Assembly (NCBI GenBank): GCA_900552425.1
Contig: URZR01000117.1
Location: 1 to 5,952 of the forward strand
DNA length: 5,952 nucleotides
Origin: an uncultured Collinsella sp.
GTDB taxonomy: Bacteria; Actinomycetota; Coriobacteriia; Coriobacteriales; Coriobacteriaceae
Direction of reading: 5' to 3'
The notes under the pieces are model-generated. The model was not told the origin of the DNA and did not search any database. It saw only the letters and a list, made by a program, of their open reading frames with translations. Shown here in pieces: positions 1-4,883 of the stretch (its first letter is position 1; the number at the start of each line of letters is the position of its first letter). A program made the position numbers and the translations under genes.

Positions 1-538
1 CCTGACGCGGGACATCCTCGATCTTATCGAAAAGGCGGCTGTTGGCCTCGATCGTGCTCTCGGTAAGGTCGACGCAATGAGTGCCGTAGGAGAAGTGATC
101 GTCGGGCTCGTTGAAGCCAATGTGACCGTTGTTGCCAATGCCCAAAAGCTGAAGATCCTGGTAGCCCGCAGCCGCAACCATGGCATCGTACTCGGCGCAA
201 GTGGCATCAGCATCGGGATTGGAGCCATCGGGCACATGGGTGTTCTCGATATTGATATTCACGTGATTGAACAGGTTCTCGTTCATGAAATAACGGTAGC
301 TCTGGGGGTCATCACCGTTGAGGCCGCGATACTCGTCCAGGTTATAGCTGCTCACCTGGGAGAAGTCAACGTCGCCCTTCTTGTACCACTCGACAAGCTG
401 CTGGTACGCGCCAATGGGAGTAGAGCCGGTGGCCAGGCCAAGAACGCAATTAGGCTTGAGAATAATCTGCGCAGAGATGATATTGGCAACCTGGCGGCTC
501 ATATCCTCATAGTCGCGAACTCGAACGATCCTGATCAT
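1..538 (-). CDS. nagB: Glucosamine-6-phosphate deaminase, N-terminal 179 codons (3' end outside window)
   Basis: This enzyme converts glucosamine-6-phosphate to fructose-6-phosphate and ammonia in the cytoplasm, feeding amino sugars into glycolysis. The visible part has the family landmarks: LGLATGSTP (residues 33-41, phosphate-binding loop), NLDEY (66-70, Asp69 region equivalent to the catalytic Asp72 of E. coli NagB) and GIGNNGHIGFNEP (133-145), holding the active-site His139 and Glu144. The residue before GHI is Asn137, where E. coli has Asp141; from family knowledge, Asn here is common in Gram-positive-type NagB. The ATG start is supported by an AAAGGGG ribosome binding site at about 545-551 with 6-nt spacing. 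The gene lies 27 nt downstream of the PTS IIA gene on the same strand, so the two probably form an operon. The reading frame is open to the left edge and the C-terminal third or so is missing. Identification is very secure. Confidence 0.97.
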   Translation of the reverse strand, partial: MIRIVRVRDYEDMSRQVANIISAQIILKPNCVLGLATGSTPIGAYQQLVEWYKKGDVDFSQVSSYNLDEYRGLNGDDPQSYRYFMNENLFNHVNINIENTHVPDGSNPDADATCAEYDAMVAAAGYQDLQLLGIGNNGHIGFNEPDDHFSYGTHCVDLTESTIEANSRLFDKIEDVPRQ

Positions 539-565
539 GCGTGACCCCTTTCTTTGACCGGCTTC

Positions 566-1057
566 CTATCGACTTTTAGCGACAATCAGCTGGTCAAGTT
601 CGGTAACGTGGTCTCCCACATCACCTTTAATACTTGCAAACTCGACCGCGTTCCTGATGAGAACGGGGACCGTAATATCATAACCCTCGTTGACAATAGC
701 CTGTCGATCGAATTCGATGAGCGTCTCACCAGCCGTAACCATATCACCGGGAGCCGCATGAACTTTAAAATGACGGCCCTCGAGGTTATACGTTTCCAAA
801 CCAACGTGTATAAGCACGTCCAAGCCATCTACGGTTCGGAATGCATGACCAGTAGGGAAAATCGCTTCGATTTTGACGGCGGTCGGAGCGACCACGCGAT
901 CACCTGTCGGCCTAATGGCAACACCTTGACCAAGGTATCCCGCGGCAAACGTCTCATCGTTCACCTCGGAAAGAGGGATGACATCTCCCTCAAGCGGCGC
1001 ACGCAGCACAATGCTTCGCCCCGACAGGCCAAATGACTTGAATAGGCTACTGAACAT
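566..1057 (-). CDS. PTS glucose-family EIIA domain protein (IIA-Glc/Crr-like)
   Basis: This 163-residue soluble phosphocarrier belongs to the glucose-type PTS IIA family (Crr). It accepts a phosphoryl group from HPr and passes it to an EIIB domain during sugar uptake. Family landmarks are APLEGDVIPL (20-29), a GQGVAIRPTG block (43-52), HAF with His71, and VLIHVGLET (81-89) with His84, the expected phosphorylated histidine (E. coli His90; His71 matches His75). Length is close to the E. coli protein (169 residues). The chosen ATG has a GAGGGAGA ribosome binding site 5-6 nt upstream and gives a normal N-terminus (MFSSLFKSFGL). The frame stays open upstream to 1291, but that extension would cross the rpsI terminator and has no family similarity. 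It stands alone without EIIB or EIIC domains, directly before nagB, so a role with a glucose or N-acetylglucosamine permease encoded elsewhere is likely. I see no confident promoter at 1058-1229. Confidence 0.94.
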   Translation of the reverse strand: MFSSLFKSFGLSGRSIVLRAPLEGDVIPLSEVNDETFAAGYLGQGVAIRPTGDRVVAPTAVKIEAIFPTGHAFRTVDGLDVLIHVGLETYNLEGRHFKVHAAPGDMVTAGETLIEFDRQAIVNEGYDITVPVLIRNAVEFASIKGDVGDHVTELDQLIVAKSR

Positions 1058-1229
1058 TCTTCTCCCTCGATCACCCGTGCAGAGACCGTACTGGCAGATA
1101 TATTTATGGTACATCATTGGGAACGTGCGAGATAGCATACGCCGATTATTTGATACCGTTCGCGTGATGGCTATTCCATTCCAAAGCCACCCATCTCCGC
1201 TTATGCGACACAAGCAGCTCAATAGCATC

Positions 1230-1274
1230 AAAAATAGAAAAAACGGGATCCACCGATAAATCGGTAGATCCCGT
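1230..1274 (-). terminator. Intrinsic terminator of the rplM-rpsI operon
   Basis: An inverted repeat pairs 1243-1250 with 1267-1274 (8 bp) and 1252-1256 with 1261-1265 (5 bp), separated by one mismatch and closed by a 4-nt loop. In minus-strand RNA it is followed by a U-rich tract (complement of 1230-1242). It lies about 28 nt past the rpsI stop codon, which fits a rho-independent terminator insulating the ribosomal operon from the downstream PTS IIA-nagB genes. Confidence 0.93.
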
Positions 1275-1301
1275 CCATACGTATCTTCCAATAAGGAAAG
1301 A

Positions 1302-1697
1302 TTAGCGCTTGGAGAACTGCGGAGCGCGACGGGCCTTCTTCAGGCCGTACTTCTTGCGCTCGACCACGCGAGAATCGCGGGTGAGGAAACCAGCGCGCTT
1401 GAGGTCAGCACGGTAGTCGCCAGCGTTCAGAAGAGCGCGAGCGATGCCCAGGCGCAGAGCGCCGGACTGACCGGAGATGCCGCCGCCATCGCACAGAGCG
1501 ATAACGTCGAACTGACCGGCGGTGTCGGTCACCTTGAAGGGAGCAAGGGCGTTCTCAACGAGCTGATGACGGCCGAAATACTGCTCGGCGTCACGCTTGT
1601 TGATGGTCACCTTGCCGGTGCCGGGGACGAGACGGACGCGGGCGACGGCGTTCTTACGACGGCCGGTACCCTGGTAGACAACGGTGTTCTCAGCCAT
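1302..1697 (-). CDS. rpsI: 30S ribosomal protein S9 (uS9)
   Basis: This is an essential small-subunit protein of 131 residues, a typical bacterial length. It shows the conserved N-terminal GTGRRKNAVARV block (10-21), the family signature GGGISGQSGALRLGIARAL (71-89), and the basic C-terminal tail ending RKKYGLKKARRAPQFSKR. In this family that tail reaches the decoding P site, and the final SKR is typically conserved. The ATG start lies only 2 nt after the rplM stop, and its ribosome binding site (GGAGG, about 1705-1710) sits inside the rplM coding end, implying translational coupling. It is the second and last gene of the classical rplM-rpsI operon, followed by a strong terminator. Confidence 0.99.
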   Translation of the reverse strand: MAENTVVYQGTGRRKNAVARVRLVPGTGKVTINKRDAEQYFGRHQLVENALAPFKVTDTAGQFDVIALCDGGGISGQSGALRLGIARALLNAGDYRADLKRAGFLTRDSRVVERKKYGLKKARRAPQFSKR

Positions 1698-1699
1698 CT

Positions 1700-2143
1700 T
1701 TAAGCCTCCAGCTCAATCTTCGTGGGGTTCTGGGCAGCATGCGGATGCTCGGCACCAGCGTAGACCTTAAGCTTGGTCATCTGGGCACGGCCGAGGGTGG
1801 TCTTGGGCAGCATACCGCGAACGGCGCGCTCGATGACCTTCTCCGGGTGCTTCTCCATAGCCTGGCGGAAGCTCTCAGCCTTGAGGCCGCCGTTGTAGCC
1901 GCTGTGGCGATAATAGGTCTTCGTGTCGGCCTTGTTACCGGTAAGCTGGACCTTATCGGCGTTGATGACGACAACGAAGTCGCCGCAGTCGCTGTTGGGC
2001 GTGAACTGGGGCTTGTTCTTACCGCGCAGGATCATTGCGATCTGGGTGGCAAGACGGCCCAGGACAGCACCATCGGCGTCGACGAGAACCCAGTTGCGCT
2101 GGACCTCGCCCTGCTTGGCGTAGTGAGTCGATTTCGAAATCAC
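1700..2143 (-). CDS. rplM: 50S ribosomal protein L13 (uL13)
   Basis: This is an early-assembling large-subunit protein of 147 residues (E. coli 142). Recognisable blocks are WVLVDADGAVLGRLATQIA (18-36), RGKNKPQFTPNSDCGDFVVVINA (40-62), YYRHSGYNGGLK (77-88) and RAVRGMLPKTTLGR (106-119), in the expected order. The start codon is GTG at 2143-2141, preceded by a strong GGAGGAG ribosome binding site at 2149-2155. No in-frame ATG nearby has comparable support, and the N-terminus MISKSTHYAK is plausible for the family. It is the first gene of the rplM-rpsI operon, under a near-consensus promoter about 60 nt upstream. Confidence 0.99.
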   Translation of the reverse strand: MISKSTHYAKQGEVQRNWVLVDADGAVLGRLATQIAMILRGKNKPQFTPNSDCGDFVVVINADKVQLTGNKADTKTYYRHSGYNGGLKAESFRQAMEKHPEKVIERAVRGMLPKTTLGRAQMTKLKVYAGAEHPHAAQNPTKIELEA

Positions 2144-2203
2144 TTAGACTCCTCCATGTACAGTACGTGTTGTTACAGAGATTCACGGGGCTCTGCAAGT
2201 AAC
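2144..2203 (-). promoter_or_regulatory. rplM 5' leader with two mutually exclusive small hairpins
   Basis: The roughly 60-nt untranslated leader between the predicted transcription start and the GTG start can form CAGAG/CTCTG (2191-2195 with 2176-2180, 10-nt loop). Alternatively it can form ACGGG/CCCGT (2203-2207 with 2185-2189). The second overlaps the first, so they cannot both form. L13 leaders with regulatory structures are known in Bacillota (Rfam L13-leader). Whether this leader is functionally related is inference; the stems are only 5 bp. Confidence 0.3.
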
Positions 2204-2209
2204 CCGTCC

Positions 2210-2237
2210 ATATTACCCCGCCCGCCGTACGAGTCAA
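2210..2237 (-). promoter_or_regulatory. Sigma70-type promoter of rplM-rpsI
   Basis: On the minus strand, a TTGACT -35 box (2232-2237) and a TAATAT -10 box (2210-2215) are separated by 16 bp. The transcription start is predicted near 2203, giving a leader of about 60 nt. Strength near consensus fits a highly expressed ribosomal operon. Confidence 0.85.
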
Positions 2238-2296
2238 CAGGTATTTTGGCTCCGACCAGAGTTTCTGCACATGTCATCCACGAGCCGTGATGTCGC

Positions 2297-2308
2297 AGCG
2301 TTAACGCT
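2297..2308. repeat. Perfect 12-bp palindrome over the patatin stop codon
   Basis: AGCGTTAACGCT is a perfect palindrome that includes the TAA stop of the phospholipase gene (2301-2303). It has no spacer loop and no U-tract, so it is not a normal terminator. It may be chance. No other terminator is evident between this gene and the rplM promoter. Confidence 0.4.
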
Positions 2309-3179
2309 CGACAAACGCCTCGATATCTCCCAGCAAGCGCTTTGCCTCCTGGCGGCCCTGGATATACAGATCGAGAAGCTTTGCCGGATCGTGCTCGACA
2401 TGGCCGACCTCGACCGGCTTTTGCGGAGCAATGACCAGCGCGCGGCCCTCGCGCTCATACTTCCACAGGTGCATGCGCTGGAGGTTATAGCGGTCGTGGC
2501 GCGTCTCGATAGCCTCGAGCAGATAGGGGTAGTCGACATAGCGGGCGCGCGCGGCAGGCATAAACTCGTAGGGCTTTTTCTCGTACGAGCGGTCCTGCGT
2601 GACAATGACAACCGCGCGATCGAAGCCCGCCTCCTCCAGCACGTGCTCGATGGGGACCGAATCGGCTACGCCGCCGTCGACGTATTTGTGCCCGTCAATC
2701 TCGACCGGCGGCGTCACCAGCGGCAGCGACGTCGAGGCACGCACGGCATCGAGGTCGAGCACGGCGCTTTTGACCGGCAGGTAGGCAGCGGTTCCAAACA
2801 GCATGTCCGTCGCGACGGCGTACATCTCGATAGGGCTGGCGTCGAACGTCTCGTTATCAAAGGGATCCAGGCGGTCCTGGATATCGTTGAAGATAAAGTC
2901 GTAACCCACGATGGAGCCCGTGGATGCGAAGGATGCGGCACCCATGTAGCGGTTGTCATTGCAGAAGGTCAGGTTGATGCGATTGACGCGACCGATCTGG
3001 TGCGACTTGTAGTTGACGCCGTTGAGCGCACCGGCCGAAACGCCGTACACCGCCGGAATTTCGACACCGGCCTCCATGAGAACGTCGAGCACGCCGGCGG
3101 TAAACTGCCCACGAAAACTGCCACCCTCCAAGACGAGCGCGACCTTGCCGGCGTTCTTTGCCTTATCTTCTGCAGTCAT
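2301..3179 (-). CDS. Patatin-like phospholipase family protein (YjjU/RssA type)
   Basis: This predicted lipid acyl hydrolase of 292 residues uses a Ser-Asp catalytic dyad. The sequence shows the glycine-rich oxyanion-hole motif LEGGSFRGQFTAGVL (17-31), the nucleophile elbow GVSAG (46-50, Ser48), and YVDGG (166-170) with the catalytic Asp168. The last is preceded by the usual RASTSLPLVTPPVEIDG stretch. The C-terminal third (about 195-292) is charged and helical, as in YjjU-type bacterial patatins. I see no signal peptide or membrane segment, so it is probably cytoplasmic or membrane-peripheral. The ATG start has an AGGAGG ribosome binding site 5 nt upstream (3184-3190). It is monocistronic, lying between the repeat region and the rplM promoter. 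Substrate is not predictable; family membership is secure. Confidence 0.95.
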   Translation of the reverse strand: MTAEDKAKNAGKVALVLEGGSFRGQFTAGVLDVLMEAGVEIPAVYGVSAGALNGVNYKSHQIGRVNRINLTFCNDNRYMGAASFASTGSIVGYDFIFNDIQDRLDPFDNETFDASPIEMYAVATDMLFGTAAYLPVKSAVLDLDAVRASTSLPLVTPPVEIDGHKYVDGGVADSVPIEHVLEEAGFDRAVVIVTQDRSYEKKPYEFMPAARARYVDYPYLLEAIETRHDRYNLQRMHLWKYEREGRALVIAPQKPVEVGHVEHDPAKLLDLYIQGRQEAKRLLGDIEAFVER

Positions 3180-3189
3180 ATTGACCTCC

Positions 3190-3266
3190 TGCGATTGCGT
3201 TTTGGCTTTCTTCTACCCAGTTTTGGGATGGAGGGCGCATGGGTTTTGGAGTTGAGGGGGCGGCTG
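3190..3266. other. Intergenic stretch upstream of the phospholipase, no gene seen
   Basis: This stretch must carry the phospholipase promoter, but no good -35/-10 pair is visible on the minus strand. Part of it (about 3235-3258) weakly resembles the adjacent 62-bp repeat and may be a decayed outer unit. Confidence 0.4.
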
Positions 3267-3480
3267 GCGGAAAGCACGTCCCGTTCTGAGGGGCGATTCC
3301 GGGATGCGCTTTCCGCCTGGGTTGCCATGGGGAAAGCATGTCCCACTCTACGGCTCGATTCCGGGTCGCAGCTTCCACTTGAGGCGTCATCCGGAAAATG
3401 TATCCCATTCCGAGCTTAGATTCCGGGATGCGGTTTCCGCCTGGGCAGTCATTGGGAAAACGCGTCCCACTCTGCGTCAC
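3267..3480. repeat. Degenerate 62-bp tandem array with inverted half-units (about 3.5 copies)
   Basis: Three full units of exactly 62 bp (3267-3328, 3329-3390, 3391-3452) and a partial fourth (3453 to about 3480) align without gaps. Each unit has a half-site A of the form GGAAA-N6-CCC (3269-3282, 3331-3344, 3393-3406, 3455-3468). Each full unit also has an inverted half-site B of the form GGGATGCG-N-TTTCC (3301-3314, 3363-3376, 3425-3438). A and B are approximate reverse complements, so neighbouring halves can form hairpins of about 14 bp with 16-18 nt loops; 3425-3438 with 3455-3468 is the best. A period of 62 is not a multiple of 3, so the reading frame shifts at each unit, which argues against coding. 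Confidence 0.9.
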
Positions 3481-3484
3481 TGAG

Positions 3485-3536
3485 GCGTTTTCTTTACGCC
3501 CGCGCCCTGCATAGAGTTCGATTCTCCGCGGTACGG
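3485..3536 (+). repeat. 52-bp direct repeat, copy 1
   Basis: This matches 3685-3736 at 49 of 52 positions with no gaps. It begins GCGTTT and ends GCGGTACGG. It contains a 17-bp core, GAGTTCGATTCTCCGCG (3514-3530), identical to the T-arm/acceptor region of the tmRNA at 3797-3813 but in the opposite orientation. The T-loop consensus GTTCGATTC is present, but flanking bases do not complete a T-stem or a CCA end, so this is not a functional tRNA end. Confidence 0.92.
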
Positions 3537-3684
3537 GGGATCCGTTGATGCTGGGCGAGGCCAGCTGAAATTCGATAAACATCGCATCTATATTGGGCTG
3601 AAGCTTTGCGCGAAGAATCCGCGTATTTGCTGCACCGGCTTCGGCCGGCTGCCGCCGCCCTCGCCCGCGGGCTACAAACGCTTC
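3537..3684. other. 148-bp segment between the two direct repeats, no gene seen
   Basis: No convincing coding sequence is present. The right part is very GC-rich and full of short palindromes: CCGG-CTTCGG-CCGG near 3640-3653, GCCCGCGGGC at 3663-3672, and CAAACGC-TTC-GCGTTTG overlapping the start of copy 2 (about 3675-3691). None has a U-tract placing it as a terminator. Lying between direct repeats and packed with palindromes, it could be a small non-autonomous element or a duplication product; no target-site duplication or transposase is visible. Confidence 0.55.
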
Positions 3685-3736
3685 GCGTTTGCTTAACGCC
3701 CGCGCCCTGCACAGAGTTCGATTCTCCGCGGTACGG
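3685..3736 (+). repeat. 52-bp direct repeat, copy 2
   Basis: This is the second copy, starting exactly 200 bp after copy 1, with mismatches only at repeat positions 7, 11 and 28. Its core at 3714-3730 is the exact reverse complement of tmRNA positions 3797-3813, 66 bp away. It abuts the tmRNA terminator. Confidence 0.92.
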
Positions 3737-3813
3737 ACTAGAAATAAAAAGACAGGTAGATACGAATATCTACCTGCCTGTTACTTATGGTGGAGGCGCG
3801 GAGAATCGAACTC
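3714..3813. repeat. 17-bp perfect inverted repeat linking the repeat region to the ssrA 3' end
   Basis: The arms are 3714-3730 and 3797-3813, with a 66-bp interval holding the tmRNA terminator and CCA end. The right arm lies inside the tmRNA T-arm and acceptor strand. In a minus-strand transcript reading through the terminator, the left arm would be complementary to that tmRNA segment. Confidence 0.9.
3742..3776 (-). terminator. Intrinsic terminator of ssrA
   Basis: A perfect 10-bp stem (3753-3762 with 3767-3776) closed by a TTCG tetraloop on the minus strand is followed by a U-rich tract (complement of 3742-3750). It starts 11 nt past the tmRNA CCA end. Confidence 0.95.
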
Positions 3814-4151
3814 CGGTCCACGAAAGCCCCCTGATTGGCATCTCCAAGCTCAGTCGCTGGTTTAGTCTCGGACGCCTTGCGCGCAGCGACACGCTCGCGA
3901 CGTCCTAACCGGTTCGGTCTTAGCCCGCGCCATACCGATTACGTGCGCAGGAGCATTCCCCTAACATGACGTCGCGCCGGTGTCGGGGAAATCACCGGGT
4001 TGACGCGCCGCTATAAATTAAGCAGCGAGAGCCATAGGCTCAAAAGAAGAGTTGTTGTCAATTCAATTTGACGGTACCCCTGTTTAACGAGGCGAGGAGA
4101 CCTCGGCTTGCTTCCTCTCTCAGAGCTATCGTGTCGAAACCAGTCGCCCCC
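3788..4151 (-). ncRNA. ssrA: Transfer-messenger RNA (tmRNA), one-piece
   Basis: This is the trans-translation RNA that, with SmpB, rescues stalled ribosomes and tags the nascent protein for proteolysis. It is 364 nt, a usual length. The 5' end GGGGGCGACTGGTTTCGAC matches the conserved tmRNA start. It pairs with the 3' CGCCTCC strand to give a 7-bp acceptor stem containing a G3-U wobble, the alanine identity element for AlaRS. The 3' end has a T-arm with a 5-bp stem (CGGAG/CTCCG) around TTCGATT and an encoded CCA (3788-3790). The tag reading frame lies at 4018-4059 and ends in ALAA-stop. A CGAGG/CCTCG stem upstream of the tag is consistent with pseudoknot PK1. It is followed by a clear terminator. 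The 5' end is probably made by RNase P from a longer precursor. Confidence 0.98.
4018..4059 (-). other. tmRNA proteolysis-tag reading frame
   Basis: In the only frame ending in ALAA-stop, the codons read DNNSSFEPMALAA then TAA (4018-4020). An in-frame TGA two codons before the Asp codon limits the resume codon to the ATT, GAC or AAC codon around 4054-4062; GAC at 4057-4059 is my choice. With the tmRNA-borne alanine the appended tag would be ADNNSSFEPMALAA. The LAA end is the degradation signal recognised by ClpXP-type proteases. Confidence 0.85.
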
Positions 4152-4255
4152 GAATGTCGGGAAAGTCTGGATGGTATCGGGCCTGCAAACACCCGATAAC
4201 CGTCGACTTTTCAAGGAACATACGGGGCGAGCCCCGCTTGTGGAGTGTTATCTTA
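4152..4255 (-). promoter_or_regulatory. ssrA upstream region: tentative -10 box and two leader hairpins
   Basis: A TAAGAT hexamer on the minus strand (4250-4255) could be a -10 box; the -35 position is poor. A start near 4243 would give a precursor leader of about 90 nt. That leader holds CGGGGC-GA-GCCCCG (4223-4236) and a 7-bp TATCGGG/CCCGATA hairpin (4175-4181 with 4192-4198). Neither hairpin has a U-tract, so they are more likely leader structure than terminators. Confidence 0.35.
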
Positions 4256-4325
4256 CCACGTTCTGAAAGCGGACAGCTGTTCTATGCACGAGCTGTGAAG
4301 ACCCCAATGTGCGCCGCACTTCGCA

Positions 4326-4354
4326 CTTTTGCCACCGAACGCGTCACGTATATT
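4326..4354 (+). promoter_or_regulatory. Tentative promoter of the 144-residue hypothetical gene
   Basis: A TATATT hexamer (4349-4354) lies 17 bp after a weak CTTTTG -35-like element (4326-4331). It would give a leader of about 30 nt ending in the AAAGGA ribosome binding site. The -10 box is good but the -35 box is poor. Confidence 0.35.
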
Positions 4355-4390
4355 TTCGCCAAGCAAAATTGACCCGTCGAAAGGACCGTT

Positions 4391-4825
4391 ATGGATACCA
4401 AGCAGCAACTCGTCGATGCCCTCGCAGGCCTGGGCTCAACCATTACCGAAGCTATGGATGTCATCGAGGGCTTTGTCCCCTGCGGACATCCCGCCCTCAC
4501 GGTATCGAACGCACTCGTCGCGCTGGACGCTGCCGATGATGCAGCTCTTGCCCAGCAGCTTGAGACCGTCGAGGGCTTTATCGACCACGTGAGTGAGAAC
4601 CGCGGCGTGGCCGCCTACCGCGGTATCGAGGTCGAGCTCGCGGGTCCCAAGGCCGATCTGTTCGCAGCAATCCGCGAGGTAGGCGCCCTTATGCAGACCG
4701 CAGGCGTCAAGAACACCCAGGTCAACGAGTGGGTCTACCGCAGTCTGGCAGCACTCGACAGCTCCAACGAAAAGGCAGCCGAGCAGCTCGCAGAAAGTCC
4801 CACCATCAAGGCCGAGCTTTTGTAA
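4391..4825 (+). CDS. Hypothetical protein, all-helical, 144 residues
   Basis: I do not recognise this protein. It is 144 residues, acidic, rich in Ala, Glu, Leu and Val, and predicted to be mostly amphipathic helices. There is no signal peptide or transmembrane segment, so it is probably cytoplasmic. The one distinctive spot is VPCGHPALTVSNALVALD (29-46), whose PCGHP contains a Cys-Gly-His that could bind metal or be redox active; that is speculation, as no second ligand pair is obvious. The start is supported by an AAAGGA ribosome binding site 5 nt upstream of the ATG, and base composition and codon choice look like the neighbouring genes, so it is a real gene. It is divergent from ssrA and convergent with the toxin-antitoxin module, so it has no operon partner to hint at function. 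Confidence 0.85.
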   Translation: MDTKQQLVDALAGLGSTITEAMDVIEGFVPCGHPALTVSNALVALDAADDAALAQQLETVEGFIDHVSENRGVAAYRGIEVELAGPKADLFAAIREVGALMQTAGVKNTQVNEWVYRSLAALDSSNEKAAEQLAESPTIKAELL

Positions 4826-4833
4826 ATAGCAGA

Positions 4834-4872
4834 CGCGGGTCCCTTGGCGCATCGTCGTCCAAGGGGCCCGCG
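4834..4872. terminator. 14-bp hairpin between convergent genes, possible bidirectional terminator
   Basis: The stem is 4834-4847 with 4859-4872, 14 bp with a single G-U wobble and an 11-nt loop. It starts 9 nt after the plus-strand stop codon and ends 11 nt before the toxin stop codon on the other strand. Neither strand has a U-tract, so it is not a canonical rho-independent terminator, but position and stability suggest transcript 3'-end formation for both genes. Confidence 0.6.
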
Positions 4873-4883
4873 AACAGCTCGCG

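Noticed and set aside
77..544. Plus-strand open frame opposite nagB
   Set aside because: The minus strand encodes unmistakable NagB motifs; this frame is its complement.
1058..1291. Upstream extension of the PTS IIA reading frame (78 more codons)
   Set aside because: It crosses the rpsI terminator, has no family similarity, and the internal ATG at 1057 has a strong ribosome binding site and a normal family N-terminus.
1739..2290. Plus-strand open frame opposite rplM
   Set aside because: It is the shadow of a highly conserved ribosomal protein gene and has no recognisable domain.
2271..3419. Long plus-strand open frame (382 codons) opposite the phospholipase
   Set aside because: It is antisense to a gene with intact catalytic motifs, has low-complexity composition typical of mirror frames in GC-rich coding DNA, and runs into the repeat array.
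3267..3480. CRISPR array
   Set aside because: Units are contiguous degenerate 62-bp repeats without unique spacers of constant size, and there are no cas genes.
3511..3536. Possible tRNA gene because of the GTTCGATTC T-loop motif in the direct repeats
   Set aside because: The T-stem is only 3 bp, and no acceptor stem, D-arm, anticodon arm or CCA fits on either strand.
3163..3582. Minus-strand open frame across the 62-bp array (139 codons)
   Set aside because: The repeat period of 62 shifts frame at every unit, there is no ribosome binding site support, and conservation follows palindromic half-sites and not codons.
3494..3712. Minus-strand small open frame between the 52-bp repeats
   Set aside because: It starts inside one repeat and ends inside the other, has composition typical of noncoding GC-rich DNA, and has no start context.
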